Positions 44,187-52,991 are shown, counted from the stretch's first letter. The stretch is 64,000 bases of DNA from Candidatus Epulonipiscium viviparus (GCF_030708075.1 NZ_CP117982.1:2075513-2139512); one strand, 5' to 3'. Notes: generated by a model not told the origin, from the letters alone. Program-made: numbers and translations.

Positions 44187-46094
44187 TTAGGCTTTTCCGC
44201 GTGCTCTATCTCGTCTCATAAGAGGAACAAGAATAGCGGTGGACACAATCGCACCGACAATAGCCGCGCCTAGCCAAATTGCAGCTCCGAGCGTTGGAGA
44301 TATACCGGTAGTAGAATAATCAAGAAGGAACATAGAGAAAATTCCAGCTCCCGGAACATTTAGACCTACATTTGCAAATGCAACGATAGCGCCACATACT
44401 GCAGAACCAGTACAAAGCGATGTCATAACTTGAAGAGGATGCTTCATCATAAATGGAATGGCACCTTCTGTAATACCTCCTAGTGCGAGTAGCCAAGTAG
44501 TTCTACCGGCCTCCAACTCTTCGGTGGTGTATGATTCTTTTTCGATTAAAGTAGTCATTGTAATAGCAAATCCAGAAACCATCTTAACAGATGCGAAGAT
44601 AGCGTAAGGAACTAGAACGCCCTCTTGCATAACGCTAACACAAAATGCATAAGCAGCTTTATTTACTGGGCCACCAAGGTCAAACGAAGTCATGATTCCG
44701 ATTACAATACCTAAAATAATAACGTTGGTGCCTTGAAGATCTCTAAGGAAATCTGTAAGCTTTAGATTTATGAAAGCAACAGGTTCTCCGATAACAAAGA
44801 ACATTATAATGCCAATCCATATTACGCTTACTACGGGGTAGATAAAGAAGCTGATAAATCCTGAAAACGGACCTTTTGCTGGAATGATCTTTTTCATATA
44901 TCGAACACTATAACCAGCAATCAAACCGCCTAGCATACCAGCCAAGAATCCGCCGCCAACTAGGTTTGCAGCAAATCCGGCAGCGAAACCAGAAACTAAT
45001 GCAGGCTTTTCACCAATTGCAAATGCCATGTATGCAGCCATAACAGGAACTAAGAGAGTGCCTAGCAGTCCGCCAGAAAGTTGTCTAAATGAATTGAGCC
45101 AGTGCCCCGCGGTGTTATATTCTTCCACAAGATTAAATTGTTGGCTAATAAGTACAGCGAAAGCCAAAATCATACCGCCTGCAACAACAAAAGGAACCAT
45201 GTGAGAGATACCGGTCATTACAGCCTGTTTAATCTCTTCTCCAAGACCTAATTTTTGAGGAGATTGAGTGGACGCATCAAAAGAACCTTTTTCGTGAGTC
45301 TCGGCCTTTTTTAATGCGCGATTGATAATGGACTTTGCATCTTTTAGCGGTTCTGCAACAGAAGTTTGGGTAATTGGCAAATGGTTGAAGCGTTCGATAT
45401 TTTTTACAGCAACACCTACAGAGAATATCGCCGCATCAGCTTCTTGTAATTGTTCTGTAGTAAGTCTGCCTTCTATTCCGTTAGCACCTTGTTTTTCAAC
45501 GTAAACTTTAACACCCAACTCTTTTCCGGCTTTTTCGAGAGCTTGGGCCGCCATATATGTATGAGCAATCCCAGCAGGGCAAGCAGTAACAGCAACAATA
45601 GACTTGGTGTATTCGATGTGTTGTTCTTCTTGTGTATTTTCGCTATCAAGATTGTTGTAAAGTTCTGATACAGTCTTAGAACTAAATAATTTGGTAGCAT
45701 AATCCTCGTCGCTCATTCGTTCCATTAAGGTTGCTAGCAAGTCTAGATGAGTACTACCCCCTTCGCTTTTTGGGATCGCTAACATCACGATATGCTGAAC
45801 TTCATTATCCTCGTCGATGCTTTCCCAATCGCTAACGATTCCTTCGGTGGTCATAATAACAAAAGCCGCTTCCGCAACGCAGTCAGCTTTTCCATGAGGG
45901 ATAGCCAAACCGTTTTCGATACCGGTTTCTGATATTGCTTCGCGGTCATAAATAGCCGCAGTAAAGTCCTCGATCGATGTAATTTTACCGTTATCAAATA
46001 ATGCTTTAACCATCGCATCGATTACTTCTGATTTTGTAGAATAAGGCATGTTCAAAAAGATCATGCTCTCATTGGTTAATCTAGATAATTCCAT
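44187..46094 (-). CDS. mngA: PTS EIIABC, fructose family, mannosylglycerate-type (MngA-like)
   Basis: 635-residue triple-domain PTS permease. EIIA (1-150) has the phospho-histidine His67 in GLAIPHGKAD; EIIB (about 165-265) has Cys172 in VTACPAGIAHTYMAAQAL; EIIC (about 285-630) has about eight to ten membrane helices with the FDLGGPVNKAAY signature. The A-B-C order and length match E. coli MngA (HrsA), and GH38 plus glycerate kinase flank it. It imports and 6-phosphorylates 2-O-mannosyl-glycerate. 21 bases separate it from the kinase gene upstream. Fructose itself is the main alternative substrate of the family, but neighbours argue against it. Confidence 0.86.
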   Translation of the reverse strand: MELSRLTNESMIFLNMPYSTKSEVIDAMVKALFDNGKITSIEDFTAAIYDREAISETGIENGLAIPHGKADCVAEAAFVIMTTEGIVSDWESIDEDNEVQHIVMLAIPKSEGGSTHLDLLATLMERMSDEDYATKLFSSKTVSELYNNLDSENTQEEQHIEYTKSIVAVTACPAGIAHTYMAAQALEKAGKELGVKVYVEKQGANGIEGRLTTEQLQEADAAIFSVGVAVKNIERFNHLPITQTSVAEPLKDAKSIINRALKKAETHEKGSFDASTQSPQKLGLGEEIKQAVMTGISHMVPFVVAGGMILAFAVLISQQFNLVEEYNTAGHWLNSFRQLSGGLLGTLLVPVMAAYMAFAIGEKPALVSGFAAGFAANLVGGGFLAGMLGGLIAGYSVRYMKKIIPAKGPFSGFISFFIYPVVSVIWIGIIMFFVIGEPVAFINLKLTDFLRDLQGTNVIILGIVIGIMTSFDLGGPVNKAAYAFCVSVMQEGVLVPYAIFASVKMVSGFAITMTTLIEKESYTTEELEAGRTTWLLALGGITEGAIPFMMKHPLQVMTSLCTGSAVCGAIVAFANVGLNVPGAGIFSMFLLDYSTTGISPTLGAAIWLGAAIVGAIVSTAILVPLMRRDRARGKA

Positions 46095-46115
46095 ATTATA
46101 TATTCCTCCACTCTA

Positions 46116-47252
46116 TTAATTAATTGTAGAACCAACTTTTATAAGACCCAATGTACGCCTAAGGGCCATAGCGTATAGCTCGGCAGCGTTATCTAGCGCA
46201 TACGAAAGGGGCATTATCGAATTTATGGTAGGTACAATGGCCGAAATGCCAAAATTTAACATCTCTTCTGCTCGTTCTCCCATGCCTCCTACGATAGCAA
46301 CGCAAGGAATCCCCAGTTCTGTACAGACACCTGCAACGCCGCTAGGAACTTTTCCAAAAGCACTTTGGTGGTCCATCTGACCTTCTCCGGTAATGACTAA
46401 GTCGGCGCCAGAGATTTTATCTTTAAAATTTACGATATCTAGCACGGTCGCAATCCCAGAACACATGTTCGCATCGACAAATAATTTTAATGCGGCACCT
46501 AGTCCACCAGCAGCTCCGGCGCCACTTTCGTAACGTACAACTTTTCCAACAGCCGCTTCGGCAATGTCGATATAATGAGTCATCCCAGCTTCTAAAAATT
46601 TACGAGCATCGGGATCTGCGCCCTTTTGTTTGCCAAATACATGTGTCGCACCCGAGTCTCCTAAAAGAGGGTTGGTTACATCACACATAACAGTTATATT
46701 TGCTGCCAGTACTAAGGGATTTATATGTGTTGCGTCTATAGTGGCAATTTGTGCGAAGTTTTGTGGAAACGGTTCAATGATATTACCGTCCACATCAAAA
46801 AATTCCACACCGATAGCGGCAGCGAAGCCAAGACCACCATCATTAGTGGCGCTTCCACCAATGCCGATGTATATATCGGTAACACCATTTTCTAAAGCAT
46901 GCAAAATCATTTGCCCGGTTCCGAACGTGCTTTGTTTTAGAACATCGCGTTCAGCATCAGACACAAGAGTAATTCCAGATGCCGCAGACATTTCCATTAT
47001 TGCCGAGTTGCCAAATCTACCATAGCTAGCCATGATGTTGTGGTGCAAAGGATTTTTTACTTCGCATTCGATTAATTCGCCACCCATTGCGTCTATCAAA
47101 GCATCAACGGTTCCTTCGCCGCCGTCTGCCATAGGAATTTTGATGATATCACACGCATCAAAAATTTCATTTGCAACCTTCGCACCGATTTCACATATCT
47201 CACTTGCGTCCAAAGAACCTTTAAATGAATCAGATGCAAATACTATTTTCAA
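46116..47252 (-). CDS. Glycerate kinase
   Basis: 378-residue glycerate kinase of the GarK/GlxK family (family 1), which phosphorylates D-glycerate to 2-phosphoglycerate. Signatures: MKIVFASDSFKGSLDA at the start, IPMADGGEGTVDAL (about 42-55), GIGGSATNDGGLGFAAAIG (about 132-150) and DLVITGEGQMDHQSAFGK (about 281-298). The start is TTG at 47252, set by GGAGGTGATAATT immediately upstream; the longer frame begins before that site. First gene of the mannosylglycerate unit, it processes the glycerate half of the substrate. Confidence 0.9.
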   Translation of the reverse strand: MKIVFASDSFKGSLDASEICEIGAKVANEIFDACDIIKIPMADGGEGTVDALIDAMGGELIECEVKNPLHHNIMASYGRFGNSAIMEMSAASGITLVSDAERDVLKQSTFGTGQMILHALENGVTDIYIGIGGSATNDGGLGFAAAIGVEFFDVDGNIIEPFPQNFAQIATIDATHINPLVLAANITVMCDVTNPLLGDSGATHVFGKQKGADPDARKFLEAGMTHYIDIAEAAVGKVVRYESGAGAAGGLGAALKLFVDANMCSGIATVLDIVNFKDKISGADLVITGEGQMDHQSAFGKVPSGVAGVCTELGIPCVAIVGGMGERAEEMLNFGISAIVPTINSIMPLSYALDNAAELYAMALRRTLGLIKVGSTIN

Positions 47253-47358
47253 AATTATCACCTCCAAGTTTAAATCTCAATTTAGTTTGACCTAAATTAA
47301 TACTATATATACAACATTAATATTAAATATGTAATACAAATGCTATAGATGTAAAATG

Positions 47359-47407
47359 TGTAAAAATTTTACATGAATATTATAGGAAAAAGATGCTGCA
47401 CTGTCAA
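47359..47407 (-). promoter_or_regulatory. Promoter and palindromic operator of the mannosylglycerate unit
   Basis: Minus-strand TTGACA (47407-47402), 17-base spacer, TATAAT (47384-47379): a consensus promoter. A perfect palindrome TGTAAAAATTTTACA (47359-47373) covers the expected start point, with an extra GTAAAA half-site at 47351. It looks like a repressor operator; no regulator gene is adjacent. The divergent DUF3810 promoter lies in the same 215-base gap. Confidence 0.7.
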
Positions 47408-47482
47408 TATGCAATTTTATCCATTATTGCAAAATGCTTATAATTTGGTAGATTTTACGTATCATAAAGAAGAGGCGATAAT

Positions 47483-48625
47483 ATGAAAATAAAAAAATCA
47501 ACAAAGCCTAATGAGTCGCGAATGCGCTGGGAAAAATCAACAAAAATTAAATTATGGCTCTTGCTTTTAGTACCTATTTCGATGATATGTTTACATGCAT
47601 ATGCGGACAATCCGATATGGTGGGAAAAATTTTATTCGTTAAAGATTAATAAAATAACGATAGAATTTTTGAGTAGTAGCTTTGGAATATTACCGTTTTC
47701 GGTTTTTGAAGTGTTGGTGTTTTTGCTAGCGATATCTTTAATATGGTATGTATTAGTAACGATATATAACTTGATTCGACATTTTAGGTATTTCTATATA
47801 GTGTTAGGAAGATTTGTTCTAAATATAGTATTGATAGCGGCACTGCTGTTCTCGAGCTTTGAGCTGCTATGGGGACTTAACTACAAGCGGCCGCAGTTTG
47901 GCTTGGGTCATGGGCTGGTAATAGGCGAATATACTACAGAACAATTGGGAGCACTATACGTTCATTTACTTAAACGTGCAGAAACAGTGAGAGAGTTTTT
48001 AGATGAAGACGAGAACGGTATTGCGCAAATGTATGGTGACTATCAGAATATTTTTACTAGAGCGCCGTTGGGGTTTGTGGCATTGGAGTCGGTGTTTGAA
48101 GAGCTTGGAGGAGACTATGGTCAAGCCAAGCCGATAGCTGTTTCAGATCTATTAAATTACGCATCGGTAACAGGAATCTATTCGCCATTTACTGGTGAAC
48201 CAAATGTAAACGTGGCGATTCCCGCGATCTATATTCCGTCAACTACGTGTCACGAAATGGGGCACCAACGAGGATTTGGTTTCGAAGATCAATGCAACTT
48301 CATTGCCTTTATCACTTGCGAAAGACATCCACATGCAGATTTTCAATATTCAGGATATCTGCTGGCAATAGCATATACTAGTAATGCGATCGCTAAGGCA
48401 GACTTTGGGCAACTGAGAAGCCTCAATCAACAAATGTCAGATGGTGTAAGGCGAGATTTGGATTATGGTAATGCTTTTTGGGATCAGTATCAAGGAGATA
48501 TAGAGGAAATGGCAGATTCTGTAAACAACACCTTCTTAAAGTCGAACGGAGTTCACTCGGGGACAGCAAACTACGGAAAAGTTGTTGAGTTGTTATTAGC
48601 ATATTACGCCAAATATTTTGCTTAA
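47483..48625 (+). CDS. DUF3810-family membrane protein with HExxH motif
   Basis: 380-residue protein with two to three N-terminal membrane segments (about 25-45, 75-95, 105-130) and a large soluble domain of the DUF3810 family. The zincin-like motif HEMGH is at residues 257-261 in TTCHEMGHQRGFGFEDQCNF, preceded by the family hallmark YSPFTGEPNVN. This implies a membrane-bound zinc metallopeptidase, but activity is not established for the family to my knowledge. It heads a same-strand cluster with a 71-aa unknown, a response regulator and a serpin. Confidence 0.8.
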   Translation: MKIKKSTKPNESRMRWEKSTKIKLWLLLLVPISMICLHAYADNPIWWEKFYSLKINKITIEFLSSSFGILPFSVFEVLVFLLAISLIWYVLVTIYNLIRHFRYFYIVLGRFVLNIVLIAALLFSSFELLWGLNYKRPQFGLGHGLVIGEYTTEQLGALYVHLLKRAETVREFLDEDENGIAQMYGDYQNIFTRAPLGFVALESVFEELGGDYGQAKPIAVSDLLNYASVTGIYSPFTGEPNVNVAIPAIYIPSTTCHEMGHQRGFGFEDQCNFIAFITCERHPHADFQYSGYLLAIAYTSNAIAKADFGQLRSLNQQMSDGVRRDLDYGNAFWDQYQGDIEEMADSVNNTFLKSNGVHSGTANYGKVVELLLAYYAKYFA

Positions 48626-48637
48626 GGAGACAATATT

Positions 48638-48853
48638 ATGAAAACAGTTGATAAAATAAGCATGTTAGATCAGGTAGCCCTAGATAGTTTAGTGGCTCCA
48701 AATCTATATGGAAATAATTCAGAACCGCTGTATCCATATAACGAAAGTCTGAATGAAGTGTTTTTAGATCTGGCAGCAGATGCGGATTTAAACCCAGTTT
48801 TTCCGGCTGAGCTTAATGATCAGTTTGCACGTGACTATTTGAGTGATTTGTAA
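48638..48853 (+). CDS. Acidic hypothetical protein, 71 aa
   Basis: 71 residues, rich in Asp, Leu and Asn, no signal peptide, membrane helix or cysteine; not recognised. TAAGGAG lies 10 bases before the ATG, and the gene begins 12 bases after the DUF3810 stop, so it is very likely co-transcribed and real. A terminator follows 10 bases after its stop. Confidence 0.6.
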   Translation: MKTVDKISMLDQVALDSLVAPNLYGNNSEPLYPYNESLNEVFLDLAADADLNPVFPAELNDQFARDYLSDL

Positions 48854-48863
48854 GAAGCACCAG

Positions 48864-48897
48864 GTGGAGAGTGATCGCTTTCCACTTTTTTTGTGGA
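48864..48897 (+). terminator. Terminator overlapping the response-regulator leader
   Basis: Arms GTGGAGAG (48864-48871) and CTTTCCAC (48878-48885), then seven T. The 3' arm's TCCAC (48881-48885) can alternatively pair with GTGGA (48893-48897), part of the next gene's ribosome site. Confidence 0.75.
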
Positions 48898-48904
48898 GGA
48901 AACT

Positions 48905-49522
48905 ATGGGGAAAATTTTAATAGTAGAATACGACACATTATTGAGCGAGGAAATTGTTGTGGCGTTAGCTGGAAGCGGGGTCCATCAAGCCGTAACAGTA
49001 GCAGAAGCAAGAGAAATTTTGAAAAATGTAGATATACACGTATTGTTGCTGGGCTTTGCAAATAAAATGGGGATAAATTTTTTGAAGGAAGTCAAAAAGA
49101 ATAGCACTATTAATGTTATTATATTGGCCGAAGATAATGCGGAGTATGACGAAATTTCGGCATTAGAGCGTGGAGCAGATGACTATATAGTAAAGCCATT
49201 TAAGGTAGATCTGCTACGGGCCGTGGTAAATAGCGAGCTAAAAAAAGTGGCAAAGAAGAAGTTTCGATATGACTTTGCAAAGAAAAATTTTTACCTGGAT
49301 AACAAGCGGTTGGTTTTGACAATAGTAGAACATAAGATGTTGAGGTTATTATTAGAACACAAAGGAGAGGATGTCGCGCGGGATGTGATCGAAAGGACAG
49401 TGTGGGGGGCAGCGCAAGTGAGCAATAAACTTTTAGCCAATAATATCGCAAAGCTGCGAAGCAAATTGGGCGAGGCCGATCGCATTAAAATTGTTGAAGG
49501 CGGATATAAGTGGGCAAGTTAA
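48905..49522 (+). CDS. OmpR-type response regulator with degenerate receiver domain
   Basis: 205 residues: a receiver domain (1-115) and a winged-helix DNA-binding domain (about 122-205) with TVWGAAQVSNKLLANNIAKLRSKLG and a GGYKWAS end. The receiver keeps the lysine (IVKPF), but the phospho-acceptor aspartate is missing: the strand reads HVLLLGFANKMG, the acidic pair is E8-Y9, and the Thr/Ser position is Ala (IILAEDN). It is therefore unlikely to be controlled by ordinary phosphorylation, and no histidine kinase is nearby. GTG 48893 is in frame, but GGAGG fixes ATG 48905. Follows a terminator/hairpin. Confidence 0.85.
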   Translation: MGKILIVEYDTLLSEEIVVALAGSGVHQAVTVAEAREILKNVDIHVLLLGFANKMGINFLKEVKKNSTINVIILAEDNAEYDEISALERGADDYIVKPFKVDLLRAVVNSELKKVAKKKFRYDFAKKNFYLDNKRLVLTIVEHKMLRLLLEHKGEDVARDVIERTVWGAAQVSNKLLANNIAKLRSKLGEADRIKIVEGGYKWAS

Positions 49523-49588
49523 GTATTTGGGAACAATACTGCAGAATACGCGTCTAAAGTTGTATTATATCTTAGAGGAGTGAATTTT

Positions 49589-50833
49589 ATGAAAAAAGCA
49601 ATTGTATTATGGGGAGTTTTAGCTATGCTAGCACCTTCGGTATATGCTGAAAATACTGAAAAAGAAGAGATTATCAAAATCGAGATTCAAGTAGAAGAGG
49701 AAAACACTATGCCAGAATCAGAAAAGATGACCAAAAGTGAAATCGCGGCTCAGAGTACAGCAGCAATAGCAAACCTAGGCGCCAGCATTCTCAAAACGGT
49801 TGATGATAACGAAAATTTATCCATATCACCATTGTCGATAGCATATGCCTTGGGTATGACAGCCAACGGAGCTGCCGCAGATACGCGAACTCAAATGGAA
49901 ACTGTAATGGGAACTGATGTTGAAACCTTAAATGAGTTCTTGCAAGACTATGGAGCAACATTGCAAGAGACGCTTAGCATTGCAAACTCAATATGGTTTA
50001 ATGATGCGGAGCATGTGCATATAGAAGATTCATTTTTAAAAACTAGCGAAACCATTTATTCGGCGGGAGTTTATCAGCTACCTTTCTTAAAGTCCACTTA
50101 TTTGCTAGTAAATGATTGGATTGCGGAACACACGATGGGGCTTATTGAAAATATGATTAAGAAGCCGTTTGAGCCAGATACTGTGATGTGCTTGGTCAAT
50201 GCGTTGGCGTTTGAAGGTAAATGGAGAGAGCCATATTCGGAATATTCTATTGCGGAGGACACGTTTACCACTTCTGCAGGAGAAGTTCAAAATGTAGAGT
50301 TTATGTCTAGTAGCGAAAACTTTTATATAAAATTAGATAATGCTATTGGATTTAAAAAATATTACGAAGACTTTAAATATTCATTTGTCGCATTGCTTCC
50401 AAACGAGAGCTTAGATGGGTTTATTGCAAGTATGGATATGCCTGCAGTGCTTGAAGCTGTGAAGAATCCGGTGCGCACATCTGTCAATACAAAAATGCCA
50501 AAATTTGCCTTCGATTATGATGTGGAACTGCGAGATATATTGATGTCGTTGGGAATGCCGTTAGCCTTTGATCGAGACTATGCGGACTTTAGTTTGATGG
50601 GGACGTCGGATGTGGGCAAATTGTATATAGGAGATGTGTTGCATAATACAACTATTGATGTGGATGAGAACGGCACAGTTGCTAGTGCGGCCACAGTTGT
50701 AATGATAATGAACGCGATGTCGATGCCTGTAGAAATTAAAGAAGTGTATCTAGATAGGCCATTCTTCTTTATGATTATGGATGAACAAACTAATTTGCCA
50801 TTGTTTATGGGTGCGGTAAATAATATTAAATAA
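49589..50833 (+). CDS. Secreted serpin (serine protease inhibitor)
   Basis: 414 residues with a Sec signal peptide (MKKAIVLWGVLAMLAPSVYA, cleaved after about 20), an acidic linker and a full serpin domain: NLSISPLSIAYALGMTANGAA (about 72-92), a breach/shutter region and the C-terminal DRPFFFMIMDEQTNLPLFMGAV. The reactive-centre hinge is inhibitory in type (ENGTVASAATVV), so a suicide-substrate mechanism is expected. Counting from the hinge places P1-P1' near Ala-Met, which would suit elastase-like proteases (inference). No lipobox, so presumably released. AGAGGAG precedes the ATG. Confidence 0.9.
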   Translation: MKKAIVLWGVLAMLAPSVYAENTEKEEIIKIEIQVEEENTMPESEKMTKSEIAAQSTAAIANLGASILKTVDDNENLSISPLSIAYALGMTANGAAADTRTQMETVMGTDVETLNEFLQDYGATLQETLSIANSIWFNDAEHVHIEDSFLKTSETIYSAGVYQLPFLKSTYLLVNDWIAEHTMGLIENMIKKPFEPDTVMCLVNALAFEGKWREPYSEYSIAEDTFTTSAGEVQNVEFMSSSENFYIKLDNAIGFKKYYEDFKYSFVALLPNESLDGFIASMDMPAVLEAVKNPVRTSVNTKMPKFAFDYDVELRDILMSLGMPLAFDRDYADFSLMGTSDVGKLYIGDVLHNTTIDVDENGTVASAATVVMIMNAMSMPVEIKEVYLDRPFFFMIMDEQTNLPLFMGAVNNIK

Positions 50834-50843
50834 AGTATGTATG

Positions 50844-50877
50844 AGCTCCCCAAGTTGTAAGAGGGAGCTTTTGTTTG
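50844..50877. terminator. Terminator between convergent serpin and aldo/keto reductase genes
   Basis: Arms AGCTCCC (50844-50850) and GGGAGCT (50863-50869), then TTTTGTTTG for the plus strand. Confidence 0.75.
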
Positions 50878-51999
50878 TTACTGGTCTTTGAATTGTTCTG
50901 CAACTTCGACAAGTCTTTCAGGAATATCAATTTGCTGCGGACACAAGGATACGCATTGTTGGCATTGGATGCAGTTATCAGCGCGCCCCTCTTCTGAAAT
51001 TGCTTTATAATTGGCACGTCCGAAAATCTTGGCTGTGTTATATTTTTCAAAGCAAGTAGGAATCTGTACACCCACTGGGCAAGGTAGGCAATATTGACAA
51101 GCAGTACATGGAATACTTTTCAAGTTATCTAGTATGTCTATTGCTCTGTCCAGAGTGTTTTGATCGGAAGTTGATAGCGATGCGGAGTCTTCGGTTGCAA
51201 AAGTTTTTAGATTATCTTCGAGTTGTTCCATTGTGGACATTCCGCTCAAGATTAACTTAACATTAGGGAGATTGGCAACGAATCTAAAGGCCCAATTTGC
51301 ATTGGATAAATTAGGATCTTTGGCGTGTAAAATCTCTTGAACTTCTGGTGCCGGATTCGCTAACATACCGCCGCGCACAGGTTCCATAACAACTATTGGA
51401 GTATTGGCTTTGGTTGCTATATCATAGAATTTCTTAGCATTGAATTTGTTCCAGTCAGCATAGTTGATTTGAAGTTGGCAGAATGCGAAATCGTAGAGAC
51501 CTAGCATTTCTTGTAGACAATCGGTATCCCCATGAAATGAAAAGCATACGTGTCTGATTTTGCCCTCTGACTTTTTTTGATCTACCCAATCTAGTAATTT
51601 TAAATTTTTGATTTTTTCAACTTTGTTTTTTTCAACAGCATGAAATAAATAGTAATCGATATAGTCTGTTTGAAGCCTTTCTAAATGTTCGTTAAAAATT
51701 TTCTCGCAATCTTCTACTGTTTCGGCTTGCCACAGCGGCAGTTTCGTTGCCAAAAAATAGCTCTCGCGAGGATACTTTTTGAGGGCTTCCCCCAAAAATA
51801 CTTCGGATTTTCCGCCATGATAAACATAAGCAGTGTCAAAATAATTTATGCCATTCTCATAAGCAGTATCAACCATTTTTTGACTAAGTTCATAGTCTAT
51901 AACCTCGTCTTCACCCACTTTTTTTGTGGGCATTCGCATAATTCCAAAGCCTAATAATGAATGGTCTCTATCACCGTCATTAAAATTTCGATAAATCAT
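50878..51999 (-). CDS. Aldo/keto reductase with C-terminal 4Fe-4S ferredoxin domain
   Basis: 373 residues: an aldo/keto reductase barrel (1-270) with GFGIMRMP, NYFDTAYVYHGGKSE (catalytic Tyr and Asp) and ATKLPLW, followed by a cysteine-rich C-terminus. The cysteines lie in CTACQYCLPCP (about 300-310) and CIQCQQCVSLCP (about 345-356), the latter a ferredoxin-type 4Fe-4S pattern. Such fusions are common in anaerobic Firmicutes and are probably oxidoreductases linked to ferredoxin; substrate unknown. RBS AGGAGG. Divergent from the amino-acid binding protein. Confidence 0.88.
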   Translation of the reverse strand: MIYRNFNDGDRDHSLLGFGIMRMPTKKVGEDEVIDYELSQKMVDTAYENGINYFDTAYVYHGGKSEVFLGEALKKYPRESYFLATKLPLWQAETVEDCEKIFNEHLERLQTDYIDYYLFHAVEKNKVEKIKNLKLLDWVDQKKSEGKIRHVCFSFHGDTDCLQEMLGLYDFAFCQLQINYADWNKFNAKKFYDIATKANTPIVVMEPVRGGMLANPAPEVQEILHAKDPNLSNANWAFRFVANLPNVKLILSGMSTMEQLEDNLKTFATEDSASLSTSDQNTLDRAIDILDNLKSIPCTACQYCLPCPVGVQIPTCFEKYNTAKIFGRANYKAISEEGRADNCIQCQQCVSLCPQQIDIPERLVEVAEQFKDQ

Positions 52000-52026
52000 A
52001 AATTGCCTCCTAATAGTTACTGTTTA

Positions 52027-52064
52027 GTTACTTAGTATAGAGCTTGTGCCTACTTTACAAGCAA
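52027..52064 (+). promoter_or_regulatory. Conserved upstream element, copy 1
   Basis: A 38-base sequence starting GTTACTTAGTATA and ending TTTACAAGCAA is repeated with 35/38 identity at 52992. It contains CTTGT/ACAAG inverted arms (52043-52047 and 52057-52061) and sits about 75 bases before the first amino-acid binding-protein gene, in the divergent region shared with the aldo/keto reductase. Confidence 0.6.
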
Positions 52065-52138
52065 CTAAATCCAGATTATTATATATAACTGAATTAAATC
52101 TGTCAACATTCGAATAATTTTATATGGAGGAGATAAGT

Positions 52139-52969
52139 ATGAAAAAAATTATTGCACGTATATTTTTAGGAGGAATTTTAATTGTTGGGTTTACAGCATG
52201 TTCGGGAGAGGCTGCAGATGAGAATGTCTTAAGAGTGGGAGTGGACTTGAAATTTCCACCATTTTCCTATTTAGACGCAGACGGAAATCCTGCAGGGTTT
52301 GAGATTGATGTTGCAGAAGCGTTTGGAGAATTTATCGAAAAAGACGTCGAGATCGTAAATACAGATTTTAGCTTACTATTGCCTGCGTTAGAAACAGGAG
52401 ATGTAGATATTTTGATCGCAGATATGGGCAAAAGCGAGGAGCGCGCAAAGAAGGCAGATTTTTCTGATCCATATAGATATACATATAGATTAGGCGTGAT
52501 CAATAAAGACTTTGCACAAGAGCATGGAATAACTAATTCTACACCAGAGTCTGAAATCTTTGCCATAGAGGGCGCAAAGTTTGTGGGCTTGGCAGGTACA
52601 AAGGGCGTATCCTATCCACAAAGTATGGGGGCAGATGTAACGGAGGTAACTGAAATTGGAATAGCTTTAATAGAAATATCGAATGGGCAAAGTGATGTGC
52701 TATTAACTTCGAATGAGGCATTTGCATTTCAAGCTGCAGATCCGGAAAATAGAGTTGTCTATACAGGATCTAACTATCAAGAGGGTTCAAGCTTTGTGGT
52801 ACGATTAGGTGATAAGCAACTGCTAGATCAGGCAAATGAATTTATTGCATCTATGTATGAGGAAGGCGGATTGTACGATCAGTTAGCGCCAAAGTATGAC
52901 CCGATTATTGCTGAATTTTTGCTAAATCCTGAGCTGGGGCTAAATTTTATTGTAGATCCAATAGAATAA
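52139..52969 (+). CDS. Amino-acid ABC transporter substrate-binding lipoprotein (copy 1)
   Basis: 276-residue family 3 extracellular binding protein for polar amino acids. Signal peptide with FTAC lipobox (Cys21), then LRVGVDLKFPPFSYLDADGNPAGFEIDVAEA, the ligand-binding opening of His/Gln/Arg-type receptors. It is about 75-80% identical to the next gene by inspection, so it arose by tandem duplication. GGAGG sets the start at 52139. The cognate permease and ATPase are probably those at 54451-55895. Confidence 0.88.
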   Translation: MKKIIARIFLGGILIVGFTACSGEAADENVLRVGVDLKFPPFSYLDADGNPAGFEIDVAEAFGEFIEKDVEIVNTDFSLLLPALETGDVDILIADMGKSEERAKKADFSDPYRYTYRLGVINKDFAQEHGITNSTPESEIFAIEGAKFVGLAGTKGVSYPQSMGADVTEVTEIGIALIEISNGQSDVLLTSNEAFAFQAADPENRVVYTGSNYQEGSSFVVRLGDKQLLDQANEFIASMYEEGGLYDQLAPKYDPIIAEFLLNPELGLNFIVDPIE

Positions 52970-52991
52970 TATTTTTTAAAGTTACTTTTAG

